Positions 1 to 12,238 of a stretch of DNA of 64,000 nt are shown one piece after another. The position numbers and the translations under genes were made by a program. The notes under the pieces were generated by a model. That model saw only the letters and a list, made by a program, of their open reading frames with translations, searched no databases and had not been told where the DNA came from. The DNA comes from Neurospora tetraspora. Its lineage: Eukaryota; Ascomycota; Sordariomycetes; Sordariales; Sordariaceae. The stretch spans positions 2,232,001 through 2,296,000 of the forward strand of contig NW_026944384.1 in the NCBI RefSeq assembly GCF_033439725.1. Direction: 5' to 3'. Numbering within the stretch: the stretch's first letter is position 1; the number at the start of each line of letters is the position of its first letter.

Positions 1-1060
1 CTCGGACAATTTTTGGTGTATATGCACTATCAGGAGCCCGTTCCGGGTAGAGAAATAGTTAGCAGGGGGCCGGATTTTAGTCTCTCGGCCTCCGTCTGGC
101 CTCCTGTTTGGGCCTAGCTCTGGTCTGGGAAGTGCATATATGCCAATTAGTGCATAAGATTTTGGTGACAGTATTACATGCAGAATCAGGGGGCAATACT
201 GTATCTCGGCCAGAGATCAACCCGAACAGGCTCCATGGATGTTCAGTTTAAGTCGGGTCAAGTCATGGAGGCCTTCGGTGTCGCTTTGCTCACAGAGAAT
301 TGATAGCAGGCTCTGAATTTCTGGACGGCACCATGCTGTAGTGCACCGTCTCTGATGATAGCAAGCGTGTATCTTACACCCCTGTACAAAGTTACGGTAC
401 TCTGTGATGAATATTACATCACCAGAAAACAAGCATTGAGGATCGACGGCACATAACGCCGTACGTCCGGTTGATCGACAGCCTGCTTAACTGAAATGGG
501 GGTTGGTCTCATTCGACCCAAAAAACCTAAGGCACCAAGATCTTGCCATCAAGGTTCTGAAAATCATCATCGGATTGGCGCTCCAGAGACAGAACTATTT
601 GAGTGACTGGCCCAAAACATGCACTCTGACGACAATGAGCATCAGAGGCGTTACGCTGTGAAGATTGTTTGTCCGATGGATCATAGCAAGGAGTCGCCGG
701 ATTGATCTGATGGTGGGATGGAAAGGAAACCACGAAAGGCTCTGGAGCGATTAAACGACTGTGAAGGGCCATTCTCATCACATCATCGAGGTGGCATGAG
801 AGGAAATGAGATGGTTGTTGACGTGGAAATGTAGTAACCAATAACTCGGGTTTTGTTAGAGCACACCGGGCGAGTTGTTGCCTTTTTCTAGCGTATATCT
901 TCCCGCCCGTTGGCCAACGATGAATTTTTCCTTCTGTGAGCTCGATGTGCAACTGCAAGGAGCCAACCTCGTTTTGACGCCTTCTCGACGCCTCACGCCT
1001 CTCGCCTTGTGTTGTACCGCCCCGGCCGCCGCGGCCGCCGCCATGGTCCGTTGGGTCTGG
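1..1060. other. Unassigned sequence, no gene recognised
   Basis: This stretch has ordinary base composition and is not RIP-altered. Only short open frames on both strands are present and none matches a family I know. A GCC-rich run at about 1019-1043 lies just before the copia insertion point; in one frame it would encode a short alanine run, but that frame has no other support. It is probably intergenic or part of a gene broken by the insertion. Confidence 0.5.
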
Positions 1061-1252
1061 TGTCAGATGTGACCGTACAGAATTGATTAATTGAAGAGTG
1101 TATGTGACTAACTCGAGCCGTATACAACAGAGGGTATGGGGGGTACTGGGGTAACCCAGATATGCCCAGAAATTAAGTAATATTAGGGGGCTGGGCAGCT
1201 AACCCACATAGAGTTTAGCCAGAATCCCAGAAATCTACCCTCTACTCTAATA
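1061..1252 (-). repeat. 3' LTR of the copia element
   Basis: This 192-bp repeat has an intact outer end TGTCAGA; the inner end reads TCTAATA where the other copy has TCTGACA. It shares long runs with 6369-6560, for example the segment containing GGGGTAACCCAGATATGCCC. The differences are nearly all transitions, as RIP produces. Confidence 0.93.
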
Positions 1253-2279
1253 TACTCCCTTATTTACAAACCTTCCTAAAATAGGGTAAAAGTGAAACTA
1301 TTTATAGAGTATCTCTTCTAGTATATCGATTTTTCTAACCAAATTATAAATATCTTCTAGTATGTTATCCGTAATCTCTTTATTTATCCCTATCTCCTTA
1401 CGAGCTAATATATTCGCTATTCTTATCAATTCCTGGAATTTCTTATATTCCAATTATCCTAAAACTTTTGTTGAACCGTTAGTTAATATCCTCTTTATCC
1501 CCAAATACTTAATTTAAATCCTTCCCTCGATAATCTCTTACCTTAACCAATAACGATAGATATCGATATATTTAAACTTAATTATTAATTTTGTAACTTC
1601 GATAATAAATATTCGTATTATTTAGGTATTATTGTAACCGATAATAGGGATATCCTCATTAAAGGGAATATCAATCTCCTTATATAAATGTATAATAGCA
1701 ATAGCCTCCTTTACTATATTTAAAATAAAGAGGAGTTCTACTTCTATTATTATTAACGTTGATACCGTCTTTTATTTAATAGCACCCTAATAAACTAGAC
1801 TACTAAAAAAGCTAATCGTAAATCCTTATAAACTCTTTCAATTTAGAGAATTATCGACGTACGATATATTTAAAGCGATTTCGAATCTCGCTAACGTACT
1901 ATAATAGAAGGAAAGATTAAGGTAGAATTAAAGGTAGTATAGGATTTTATTAGTAGTTTTACAATATTAAAGATTAAGATTGTAATTGTAGCGAATTAAT
2001 CAGTTAGCAGCGAAGGCGATATTAGGCTGGGTAATTACGACAGCGTATATTATAGAGTCGACGACGATTTAATATTCCTAAATATTATTGAAAGAGGCTA
2101 CGCTATCGTAGGGTATAAATTCTTTATTATTTATCAAAATAAAAAGCAAAAGTATAGGGATTCTTAATTAATCTAGCAATTTTATAACTATATTCCTATT
2201 AAAATAATTAAATACAACCTACCTCTCGATTTCGAATAATTTCGATATTTAAGAATTATTAAAAGTCTTTATTACTAGT

Positions 2280-5200
2280 AAGCTTATACTTCTCCTCCAA
2301 CTTCTTCATAACCCGGGTAATTTTATTATATTATAATTCATTAAAGGCGAAAATAATATTATTGATGTAGTAGAAAATTAAAATTCTAATACCTTTAAAA
2401 ATATACGGGTCTTCGAATAACGGTTTAAACCCTAGGTTTTTGAAGGTATTATTAAATTCTCGCTACTATAGTAAAGAAATATATCGGAGACTATAGAGGG
2501 CCTTAAGGAATTTAAGGATAGTATTATACTTTTAATAATTAGGGGGTATATATATATAAATCTCCTTATTAAAGTAGGCATTAACGAAGGTATTTATTGT
2601 ATTGTATTAAATAAGTTCGAAGTTAAATTTAGTAGCGTATATAATAGTTAATTGAAATAAGTGACTAATTAACGTAGAGGTATACATCTTCTTATTGTAA
2701 TTATATTACTAATCTCTTTTAATTACGAAGCGAACTTTTACTTTTAATAATCGACTATATTTATTATAGCTATATATATATATTTATATATAATCGAGGA
2801 TTTAAAAACTTTTAGTACGGGGATATCCTTATTTAGTTTAACTTATAACTTTATTTCTTTATAGTTATCGAGATGTACTTCCTCTATTTACTTGAAGAGA
2901 TTATTTAGATCGTAATATTCGAAATCGTAGTAAGTTTTTAAGATTGAGAGAAGGTTTTAACGTTTGATAAAGTCTAATTTACTACCTTTGGAGATTAAAT
3001 AATTAATTTCTATCTTTATAATTATTTTACCCTACTGTTATTTTATTAGTTGAATGAATTTTTTAGTATTAAATGCGGCTTCTTGTAATTTAAAAATTAG
3101 GAAAGAAATGGGCTTTAGTAGGTCGGTTATAAACTTAGTAGTAAGGGAGGTTAGTAACGTATTTAGCGGAATAGGGTACCTAAATATAAAATTAATAAAT
3201 ATTTTACTCTAAGTAGTAAGTTCTAATAGCTTTAAACTGGTCTTGTTATTATTTTTTTAAGGTTTATTATTGAGAAATAATAGTAGGAGAGGGGTAAAAT
3301 TGTTATTTTCTATATTTTAAATTGTATTAAAGGGTTCGAGATCTTATATAAATAATTAAGGAGGTTAATTAATTTAATTAAACAAATCGGCGATTTCGTT
3401 ACTAATTAATTTTAATCCTTTTTTAAAATTATTAAGGTTCCTTAAATAGACCGAATCTTCGTTAAAGAGTATATTACGGGTATAGATAATATAATTAATT
3501 TAAAGGTTCTAAATTTAATAAATAAAAAAGGTAGCGTAGCCGATCAGGAATTTAATTTGGGTTTTTAATTAAAGCTTTTTAAACCGTTACTCTTTCTTTT
3601 ACGTAATATCCGTTATTACGTATACTTTATAATTATAAATATATAGATAATTAAAATTAAATTTACGGGGCTTGGTTTATACCCTTTTATAGTAAGCGAC
3701 GAAGGTATAGAATCTCTCGTATAGTAACTTCCAATTATAGAAATACTTAGGCAGTTAATTAATAAAATAAACCGTAGCGGAGACAATTTGGAGCTAGAAG
3801 TTATAAAGGAGGTTTACGCTATTCGTTATCATACGCGCCTTTTCTTTAATTATACCCCCTAAACGTTTAATACTACCGTTTTAAATTTGGGTATTAGGTA
3901 TTAAGGGCTCGAAAATAATTAAGTGTATAATTAGTTTATCCTTAATGTATTAGCTATTAAATTCGTTATTATATTCGATATATTTAATTTTGATGTTGTA
4001 TTAATAATTAATTATATTAATAACTAAAAAGATTTAATTCGTTTATTCGCTATATAAACGTCTTAAACGAATTTGATTTATTAATAGATAATAAATATAA
4101 TGTATTTAAGACCTCCTCTCCCTTCCTTATAGTCGAGGAAGTTAATAGCGAGATATTCCCCTGGGCTAAACTTTTAGTCGTATAGTTTTTATTGGATTTA
4201 TTATTTGATTTTTAAAATACTATACGCGTCGTATTAATAAGTAGCGGAGTTTCTAAATTTAGTACCTTCGACGTTATATAGATATTCGAAGATTTAGGGA
4301 CCGTAGTGACCGAATCGTTATATATTAGAATTTCGCGGGCATTTTATATACGCAACGGCCAATAAAAGAATTAAAATAATTTTGACAAATAAAAAAGGTG
4401 GCGCGGTTAAAAGAAAGGGGTAGATATTTAAAGATTATTTAATAATAGATTTTTTAAAGGAAGTAAAAGAGTATATTGTCTAGTCGACGAAGGTAATTAC
4501 TTATGGGTTTATAGTCTTAGTAAAGACCTTACTTTCGAAGTAGGCGGAGTAATATAAAATTTATAATAAAATTAGGGTAGAAGGCTACTTCCTTTAACTG
4601 CAATTTTAAGGTACCTCTTTCTCCCTATATTTCTATATCTATAATTTTAAAACCCTTAATAAGTATTTAAGAATCTCTAACCTAAACGCAATCCTTTAGG
4701 GACGCTGCTTAAAATAATAAAAAACGATTAATTTTATTAAAAAGATAAATAAAAGACCTAGAATCGAAAATTATAAAGTTCTTAAGCGGGTAAATATTAC
4801 CCTTATTATTCGCGTTCAAAGTACCTTATTTAATAAAAAATATTAAATTATAAGTACCGATTTCTCGTCTTCTTTATTATCGCAACATAGCAATCTATAT
4901 AGAGGTAATAAAGTAGTCCTATATTTAGTTCCTAACCTTTTCAACCTCTTTACTAATTTTGGGATACTTCTTAAAATTCTTATTAATAAGCTTCTAAATA
5001 GGGCCGCTTAACTTCTATTTAAAATTATCCCTAATTTTAAATATTAAATACTAATAGCACGTTATTAAATAAGAGCTTCGTTCGTAAATTTTACAAAGCG
5101 GTATAATACTTCCTTTCTTTTTCGGCCGTAAAGAATCTCTCGCATTTTTATCTACGTTATATTTCTTCCTTATATTTACCTTCCATTTTTTTATATAATT

Positions 5201-6100
5201 AGAATTAAGAATGTCCTTTTTATTAGACGTAAATTTTTATAAACTAAAGTAATTAATACCCTAAATGCTACAAATTATAGCCTTCTCAATATTAAGCAAT
5301 AATATAGTATATTTTAATATATTAACCCTTTTAAAATTAACGGATATATCCTTATATTTTAAAGATAAATCTCCGAATTCGTAATCGAACTTCTAGGAAT
5401 TACTAACCTAAATAAATTTATATTTATAAATTATATTAATAAAGTTAGTAAATTATAAAATAGGAAAAATTACTTTATTAACCCCGAATCGCTTACTATT
5501 AATAATAAGGATCTTCTAATCGGATAGCCACTTTTTAAAATCCTTAAGTTACTTCTTTATAATTTCTTTACTAAAGGTTTAATAATCTCGACGAACCTTA
5601 ATAATTTAATCGATAAAGTAATAATTAATTTAATTCTTAATTTCTTTAAGTTAGTTGCGGGTAAATTTATCCTATTTAAAAAAATATTAGTATAATAGGA
5701 CGCGACGTAAGTATTCATCTAATTGCGTACTTAAGTATTAGCGTCGTTAAAGTCCTTTTAATATTTATAATAGATATTATATATATTATTAGCTAAATCG
5801 AAGGCGGCCTTACTAGCAATTGTCAAATTGTTAAAAAGGTTAGTAAATATATCCTCTTTAATATTATTTATAGTATAATATTTATCCTCCTCTTCCTCTT
5901 ATTTATTTTCCTCCTCGTCTTTATCGTCTTCGCTGGCGGCGGTCTTTTAGATTTTAATAGCTATTTTAATAGTACCGGCGGCGCCGTTAGCATTAATATT
6001 AGTAATAGAGGGCGTAATTACCATCTTTTTAACCCGGATCCCTCTATTAAACCGGACGAATTCCTTCTTAACCGCTAATATACGGATAATCGTTTATTTA
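2280..6100 (-). pseudogene. Copia polyprotein relic, reverse transcriptase recognisable
   Basis: The clearest homology is at about 2280-2395 on the minus strand. The reading there is ILIFYYINNIIFAF, matching the copia catalytic motif FYVDDI with both Asp codons turned to AAT (2358-2363). It is followed by a stretch resembling the conserved region after the catalytic site (KKLEEKYKLTSNKDF). Gag, protease and integrase should lie to the right, toward 6100, but I could not read clear motifs there. Many in-frame TAA and TAG codons break the frame. The outer limits given are approximate. Confidence 0.8.
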
Positions 6101-6368
6101 ATAAGAAAGAACTCCTCTAAATTAGGGGTAGGATTCTTTAAACCTCGGGTCTTCCCTTAAATAACTAGTTACTAAAATCCTTATTACTACTAACGAATCT
6201 CTTAAGAGTTTTATACTAATTGGGTTAAGCGGATAGGGAGTTGAGGATGACTATTACAACCTTATCGGTGGATTCCTTAGAAAGAGATATAGCTAATGTT
6301 ATTAATTTTATAGGGATATTACTTATACTCGTCGCGTTATCGTTAAATACGCAAATCAGACTATTAAT

Positions 6369-6560
6369 TATCAAATATAACTATACAGAATTAATTAATT
6401 AAAGAGTGTATATAATTAATTCGAGCTGTATGCAATAGAGGGTTTAGGAGGTGCTGGGGTAACCCAGATATGCCCAGAAATCAGGTAATATCAGGGGGCT
6501 GGGCAGCTAACCCACATAGACTTTAGCCAGAATCCCAGAAATCCACCCTCTACTCTGACA
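6369..6560 (-). repeat. 5' LTR of the copia element
   Basis: This is the 192-bp partner of 1061-1252. The outer end TCTGACA is intact; the inner end reads TATCAAA where the other copy has TGTCAGA. It lies upstream in the element's own minus-strand direction. Element transcription would start here. Confidence 0.93.
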
Positions 6561-7441
6561 TCTAGGGCCAGTTACCTGTTAAGCGCTGCATCCACTTGGA
6601 CAGGGGCTCAACCTTCCAAAGAAGTGATATCGCAAGAACAATGGTCAGGATCTCAACCTCTCCTCCTTACCAGCAGAAAATTCAAACACACCTTGAAAGT
6701 CATCCGAACTTTGCAATATAACTTCCCACAAACATCGTGTGTCTCTCCCATCCTGCACAAGCTCCAGGGTCAACGAAAATGCCCAAACCCACGGATATCA
6801 TCCCAAAAGGGAAAACGTAAACGAGAGAACGATCCAGGCCCACAAATGTCCCTCACTCTCACAGTATGCTTCGAGGGTTGCACCGTGACGCCCCTCGGGC
6901 CCGACGATACGGCCCCCCCTCTCATACCCCTGTGTAGCTCGTGCCGCACCTCTTATCAGCCAAGCGAAAGCCAAGGCACCAGGGCCACCAGGGCACCATT
7001 CTTTTTCAGTGGAGACAAGGGCCAAGGGTCCTCGACGAGGGGGAAAACAGAGGACGAGGGGGGAAGATGATCTTCCCGCGATTCGTCAATTGCCAAGACG
7101 GACCCCCGGCCGCGGGCCATGGTACATACGCATGGAGAGGCTTTGGAGCCTTGGCTTAGGATTGGTCACTTGACGAGACAGAGTCACAATGGTGGTTGAG
7201 TGGGAAGTATGTACCTTGACGGTTGCGACGTCGCGGGCAAGGAATCTAGAACGAAGGATTGCTGTTGTCGGTGACCGTGGAAGTGTTCAGAAGGAGGTTG
7301 GATAGGAAAGGTATCCAGGATCATCGTATTCTCTTTCCCTGCCCTTGTTTGTGATGCGATTCCATAGCCCTAGCGACAACAGGCTGTGGTGGTGAACAAG
7401 CCACTCGCAGGTAGGCGAGGTAGGGTATCTACCATGAAATG
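6561..7441. other. Unassigned sequence between two elements
   Basis: Ordinary GC content. Overlapping open frames on both strands (about 6624-7159 and 7287-7441) give no recognisable protein. The last eight bases, ATGAAATG at 7434-7441, are the left copy of the target duplication of the next element. Confidence 0.5.
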
Positions 7442-7487
7442 CGAGCCGGATAAATCGACTGTGTGCCCTGATATTTCGGCGGTGTGG
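7442..7487 (+). repeat. Left TIR of the MULE-type element
   Basis: A 46-bp terminal repeat, inverted relative to 11535-11580 with two mismatches. The same 46-bp sequence also bounds the 600-bp element at 11639-12238, so four copies lie within 4.8 kb. Confidence 0.93.
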
Positions 7488-8099
7488 AACCTGTCTGGCC
7501 AATGAGACAGCCATGTTGCCGCCTGCTAAATCCTCACCAAAATGACATACGTACAACATCCACACCAAAAGTCGTTAGGATTCACACAGACGAGGTACTC
7601 TAATATATTAATTTATATAAGAAGGTATTGAAACTGTAGAGTTTATATTATTACTAGTATATATATAGATCTACTAGTATTAATAGTACTAATTCAATTA
7701 GAATTAGTACTATTACTAATATAACTAGTTAGAATACTATTAGCTAAACGGCGGCGGTTAGTAAGGGTTATACCGTTATGAAGGAGGAGGAAATATCCCT
7801 TAATACTACTATTAATATAAGGGTATCGCTATAAGCGCCGTCAATATAGGCACGCAGTACTAATATCCTTAATATACTAATAACAGTGGCGGTAGTAATT
7901 ATTAGAGCTCCTTAAACTATACCTCTAATTATACCTCTCATTACCATAATTCCCTTAATTCCTAGAATTACACTTTCAACCTCTTTACTTCTAACCACGC
8001 ATTCTCTACCTCTACTTTAACTTCTTACTCCCTTTAATTAACTAATACCGCCTTAATTATTCTCTTCTTCTTAAGAGGAAATTGTATTAAAACTTTAGG

Positions 8100-9800
8100 G
8101 AGCGCATTATATAAAGGATTATATTTAACGCTAGAGAAGGGGGCGGGAAGGAAGGCGGGTATAGGCTAAGCACCGTTACGAACCTTCTAACAATTTATAA
8201 TAATTAAGAAGGGATTTCTCTTCCTACGTAATACTAACCACTCTATTAATAAAAACGTATTTAATTTCAATAACTAGTACTTATCTACTAGACTTTAAAA
8301 TATAGTACCGTTAGTCCTTATAATATCAAATAACCCGTACTAATAAAATAAATTATATTACTTCGTAAAGTAAATTAAACACTTTACCTTTAAACTAGCC
8401 AAATTACATTGCTCTATCTACGGTTTAATATTATTATTTGCTAATTAGGCCTACCTTTAAAATAATTCAAAATTAGCGAAGCTAATAATAAACTTTAAGT
8501 CTGCCAAAGCAATATAGTTAAATTTAGCTACATCTTTCGAAATCTAATACGTATACTTAATAATAAAATTCTTCTTCAACTGCTTAAAAGTTTTAATAAT
8601 AGCTCCTAATGACTAATTTAAATCGATACGATGATTCTTAAATAGTACTTTCAATACACTATAAGCACCCTCTATATAGGAGGTTATACGTATCCTAAAA
8701 TTTCGGTATAACTTAATAGCAAAATAGGCGAACTTATATTGTAAAAATTGAATGAATTTAAAAAGAGGTAATTAATTATAACTATTAAAAGAAGGGTTAA
8801 TAATTATATAAATAATAATAAATAAATATAATAAACGTACCTTTTCATTTAGGGAACTCCTTCAATACTACCTTCTATTACTTATAGAACCCCTCCTCTA
8901 TATTAGAATAAACGACCGCCCTCTACAATACAAAAATCCTATCCGTATTATTAATTCATTTACAATTTAAATTATAAAGAAAATAATCGTTAATAGGCTA
9001 AGTAAAAAGATTCTTAATCCCTAATTCTAAATAATAATCGCAATCGTTTCCATTTAATAACTAAGTAGCAACTTAACAAATAATAGAATCTTTGTTAATG
9101 GGGTTAATATCTATACAATAATCTTTACAAAGGTAATTCCTATCGTTTCCTTTATTACCTAACATTATACCCTCGAAATTACCCTCCTACTTCTTTTTAA
9201 CGTTAAAAATAACGTTCCTTATTACGCACTAAAAATAGATTTAATATTAAATAATAAGAAAAATTGCCTGATAAGCCTTCTTATACACTTTATCGTAATC
9301 CGTAACAATAATTAGAAGGTGAAGAATTTTATACTTTTTTAATATAGCCTCGATTTACTCAAATACCCACGTAAAGTAGGCTTTCTTCTTATTACTAAAT
9401 AAGTAGTACCTAATATTAAAATTCGTATATATAACCGTTATACTACAAATTTAAAAGAGAAGCATATTGAACTTATTAACTTTATATGTACAATTTAAAC
9501 TTATAACCTCTAAATTCTTCTTTAATTATTCAATATACTAAAGATAAATTTAAAAGATTCTTTCGATTACCCTAAACTCCTCGCCGTTATAATAGTAAAC
9601 TTCCTTGAAGATCCCTTCTATTAATTATAATTTATTAAAGAATTATTAAATAAATATAAAAGTACCCACTTACTTTCTTTTATTAACCGCTAATATATTA
9701 AATATATTACATTAAATTATAATAATATTAGGGAATTCATTATAAATAATAAATACAATATTTAACGAAGAAATCTTTAATTACTTTACTAACCGAATAA
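8100..9800 (-). pseudogene. MULE-family transposase relic
   Basis: Minus-strand translation around 9495-9430 reads NCTYKVNKFNM, the conserved MULE block DCTYKTNRFNM with its first catalytic Asp now Asn (9493-9495). Downstream, at about 9310-9280, IIVTDYDK matches the second catalytic block IVTDxD with its Asp intact (9298-9300). Between them KKKAYFTWVFE matches the family's block before IVTD. TAA and TAG codons, many at former Gln positions, break the frame. The outer limits are approximate and the C-terminal part is hard to follow. The protein would have cut and joined the element's own ends. Confidence 0.82.
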
Positions 9801-10129
9801 TACTAATAATTATTTCCTTTATACAATATTAGCAATAATTAATAATTAATAAATAAGGTTATTAAAATTAAAAGGATAATTATAATCTCCCTTTATAAAA
9901 GTAAATTACCAAGTCTTAATTTTAGTACTAAATTATTGGACTTAATATATATATTATATCATAATTATATATTTATAACGGGTTTACGAGTCTATACTAT
10001 ACTATACTAATATAGGAATATATATATGGGTAATATATACTATAAATATATGCCCTATATTTTTGGTTGAATTTATTCGATTTTATTCGATTAAATATTC
10101 ATGGTTGAAATTCTATCTTATAAAACCCT

Positions 10130-10640
10130 AACCCTCGTAGAGGGTGCATGGGTGGCCTGCACGGGTGGCCTAGACCGCACTGGGCGGCCCAGAATAGAAT
10201 CGTGGCGTATACGGCACGAAAATGACTAGGGTAGACAAGGACCTTTGTTGACAAAAGAACCCTTTGTTCTTTCAACCTCGAAAACCTTTCGACTTCGGAA
10301 ATAGATTTCTTAGTCTATTTTTGACGTACGGGACCGAAGGAACTATTTCTGGATTCTTCGGAAGACAAGAAATTCAACCATATAGTCGGATTGTTCACAG
10401 GACAACCAGAAGGCTCAGAAAGTCTATAAAAAGGAAGTTTCCCTCGAAGGAAAAGGAATTCTAGACAATTAGATATCACTCACTCATATCTTTACCAATC
10501 TACTACCTATCCACACAAACCACATACCATTCTATTTGTCTTTGAACGCTCTACACACCTATAACAACCACACACTCGATTTCCTACCAAGCAACCATCT
10601 TTTTCTACTCTCAAAAGATAGATTCTATCTTCTTCGTTAT
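10130..10640 (+). promoter_or_regulatory. Little-mutated block with promoter-like structure inside the TIR element
   Basis: This block has far more G and C than the sequence on either side and few signs of RIP. It contains a TATA-like TATAAAAAGGAAG at about 10426-10438, followed by a long leader rich in A, C and T (10450-10640), much like a fungal core promoter and 5' leader on the plus strand. It is opposite to the transposase relic. It could be a promoter, a nested solo LTR, or unrelated cargo. No matching second copy occurs in the window. Confidence 0.35.
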
Positions 10641-11028
10641 TCACCCTCAAGATTACTTTTTCGATATCTTAACTACCTTCAGCGTAGTCTCGGGAACCTT
10701 TGAAGACGATTTTACATAAATACTACCTTTTCTTACTAATTATAATTCCTCTTGATATTCACTACCAACAGTTTTTTTAAAGGAGCTTCAAATTACACTT
10801 CTTTACTCCGCACTTGTTTACTATAATACACTCAATATTATACTAACCAACCTACCGAATTACCCCTTCTTATTTATAATTACTAATACAGCATTTAGAA
10901 ATACCGAACCTAATTTATCTAGCAACCTCACTATTATTTTTAACAACAATATCAACGTCAGTCTAATAACAAATAGAAAGTTCCTAAAGGGCAGGTTCGT
11001 CTTTACTAGCCTCTTTACTAATATCCTC

Positions 11029-11340
11029 CTACTTCTCTAATTCGGAAAAAGAGTTTAACAACAAAGAAGAGAACAAAGAATTAGATAGGGAATGACGACG
11101 ACGGAAGGGAATAATCGCTAAAATAACTGGACGAGGAATTAAAGACGGCTTCTCTTCTTTAATAAACTCATTAATATCGAAAAACTCGTAATTATCATCG
11201 CGGGGCTCAGTCTTAATCCATTCGAAAGAGGGAATCGGGTTTAGGGCGCGTATAAGTATAGGCGCGAGCGCGAATATAGGGGAGCCCGCGGGAGAAGAGG
11301 CGGTCAAATCGATAATTTTAAGCATTTTTATAGCGCACAA
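11029..11340 (-). CDS. Candidate N-terminal ORF of the TIR element, unidentified
   Basis: An uninterrupted 103-codon frame starts about 240 bp inside the right end of the element and points the same way as the transposase relic. That is where an N-terminal exon of the transposase gene would be expected. The protein has acidic stretches and an arginine cluster (RRRHSL), with no motif I recognise. It may be the start of the transposase, a separate element gene, or chance in a lightly mutated region. Confidence 0.3.
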   Translation of the reverse strand: MCAIKMLKIIDLTASSPAGSPIFALAPILIRALNPIPSFEWIKTEPRDDNYEFFDINEFIKEEKPSLIPRPVILAIIPFRRRHSLSNSLFSSLLLNSFSELEK

Positions 11341-11534
11341 TCAATACTCATACTAAACGAAAGCCTCAATACTATACTTACTAACTATAATAATTATACG
11401 ACGGCAACGACAATATACTCAATTACTTCAATTATTAATACTATTATACAAAAATATCACACGATATTACCAACTAACAAAATTGGCGGGCGCTAACATG
11501 GTCGCTCATAGTTGTCTCATTGGCCAGACGGCCC

Positions 11535-11580
11535 CCACACCGCCGAAATATCTGGGCACACAGTCGATTTATCCAGCTCG
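11535..11580 (-). repeat. Right TIR of the MULE-type element
   Basis: A 46-bp repeat inverted relative to 7442-7487. Immediately outside is the second ATGAAATG (11581-11588). Confidence 0.93.
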
Positions 11581-11638
11581 ATGAAATGAAGGCAGGCTGT
11601 TGTACCATCATCATCCACTGCAGAGTGCAGTTCTGGGG

Positions 11639-11684
11639 CGAGCCGGATAAATCGACTGTGTGCCCAGATATTTCGGCGGTGTGG
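11639..11684 (+). repeat. Left TIR of the 600-bp element
   Basis: A 46-bp terminal repeat, identical in inverted orientation to 12193-12238. Confidence 0.95.
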
Positions 11685-12192
11685 GGCCATACAAACCGAC
11701 AGCCAAGCTCAAGCCAAGACCCCAGGCTTGGCATCAACTTCGCGCATCAAATCCTCACCAAAAGTCATCTTTTCGAACCACGACGAAGAGAGCTCAAAAC
11801 GGGCTTTTTCGAAGCGCTCAATTGACATCTGACTTGACATGGATAAGGGCATTACAGTACCATGGGCGCGCGGTACTGGTATCGGCGGTATCGTGGTAGC
11901 GGTTGTTGAGTTTGGAGCTCCCGTTGTTGTGCTTCCAGCTGTGCCTCCCTTTGGCCTGACCTTGAGTTCTTGGAGTTGGACTTTTCAACGAACCGCCTCC
12001 TGGCTCGTGTACTTTATTTCCGTCATCGCCTCTTCCGCTATCGCCTCTTCCGTCATCGCCTCCTCCTCCCTCTGGCTTTCCAGTATTGCCGCGGTTGTCC
12101 TCTTCTTGAGCGCATCGTGAGAAGGATCACAGCGAACGTTGGTGGTTGAGCCGCGAAGGAAAAGTCATGACACCTCATCGGTCAGAGGGGTT

Positions 12193-12238
12193 CCACACCG
12201 CCGAAATATCTGGGCACACAGTCGATTTATCCGGCTCG
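12193..12238 (-). repeat. Right TIR of the 600-bp element
   Basis: A 46-bp terminal repeat, identical in inverted orientation to 11639-11684, followed directly by the second TTCTGGGG. Confidence 0.95.

Larger units (their letters stand above)
1061..6560 (-). mobile_element. Ty1/copia LTR retrotransposon, complete, RIP-inactivated
   Basis: A 5500-bp element is bounded by two 192-bp direct repeats that align without gaps and differ mostly by C/T and G/A changes. The LTR ends are the inverted pair TGTCAGA and TCTGACA, intact at 1061 and 6560 and RIP-altered at the inner ends. The flanks TCTGG (1056-1060) and TCTAG (6561-6565) fit a 5-bp target duplication with one G-to-A change. Inside, the minus strand carries a reverse transcriptase relic, so the right LTR is the 5' LTR. 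A purine-rich stretch (minus-strand AAATAAGGGAGTA) just before the left LTR fits a polypurine tract. The interior is very AT-rich and full of stops, so the element is dead. Confidence 0.92.
7442..11580 (-). mobile_element. MULE-type TIR DNA transposon with 8-bp target duplication
   Basis: A 4139-bp element has 46-bp terminal inverted repeats (7442-7487 and 11535-11580) matching at 44 of 46 positions. They begin CGAGCCGGATAAATCGACTG. It is flanked by the exact direct repeat ATGAAATG (7434-7441 and 11581-11588), an 8-bp duplication compatible with Mutator-like elements. Weaker similarity continues about 40-50 bp inside each TIR (the stretch with TCTGGCCAATGAGACA). A MULE transposase relic lies on the minus strand at about 8100-9800. 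RIP is uneven: 7600-10130 is heavily mutated, but the two ends, 10130-10640 and 11030-11340 are much less so. Boundaries are seen directly; the superfamily rests on the transposase relic. Confidence 0.88.
11639..12238. mobile_element. 600-bp non-autonomous element sharing the 46-bp TIRs
   Basis: Two copies of the 46-bp TIR (11639-11684 and 12193-12238) are perfect inverted repeats of each other and match the larger element next door. The exact direct repeat TTCTGGGG flanks it (11631-11638 and 12239-12246), proving a separate insertion 50 bp from the neighbour's duplication. Some internal sequence is also shared (AAATCCTCACCAAAA near 11750 and near 7533), which suggests descent from the larger element. 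It shows little RIP. On the minus strand about 130 codons (roughly 12118-11720) are open apart from one TGA; the product is not recognised. It would need a transposase supplied in trans. Confidence 0.9.

Noticed and set aside
875-1072. Frame with an alanine run at the GCC repeat
   Set aside because: Only the repeat makes it look notable; the rest of the frame has no support and it runs into the copia LTR.
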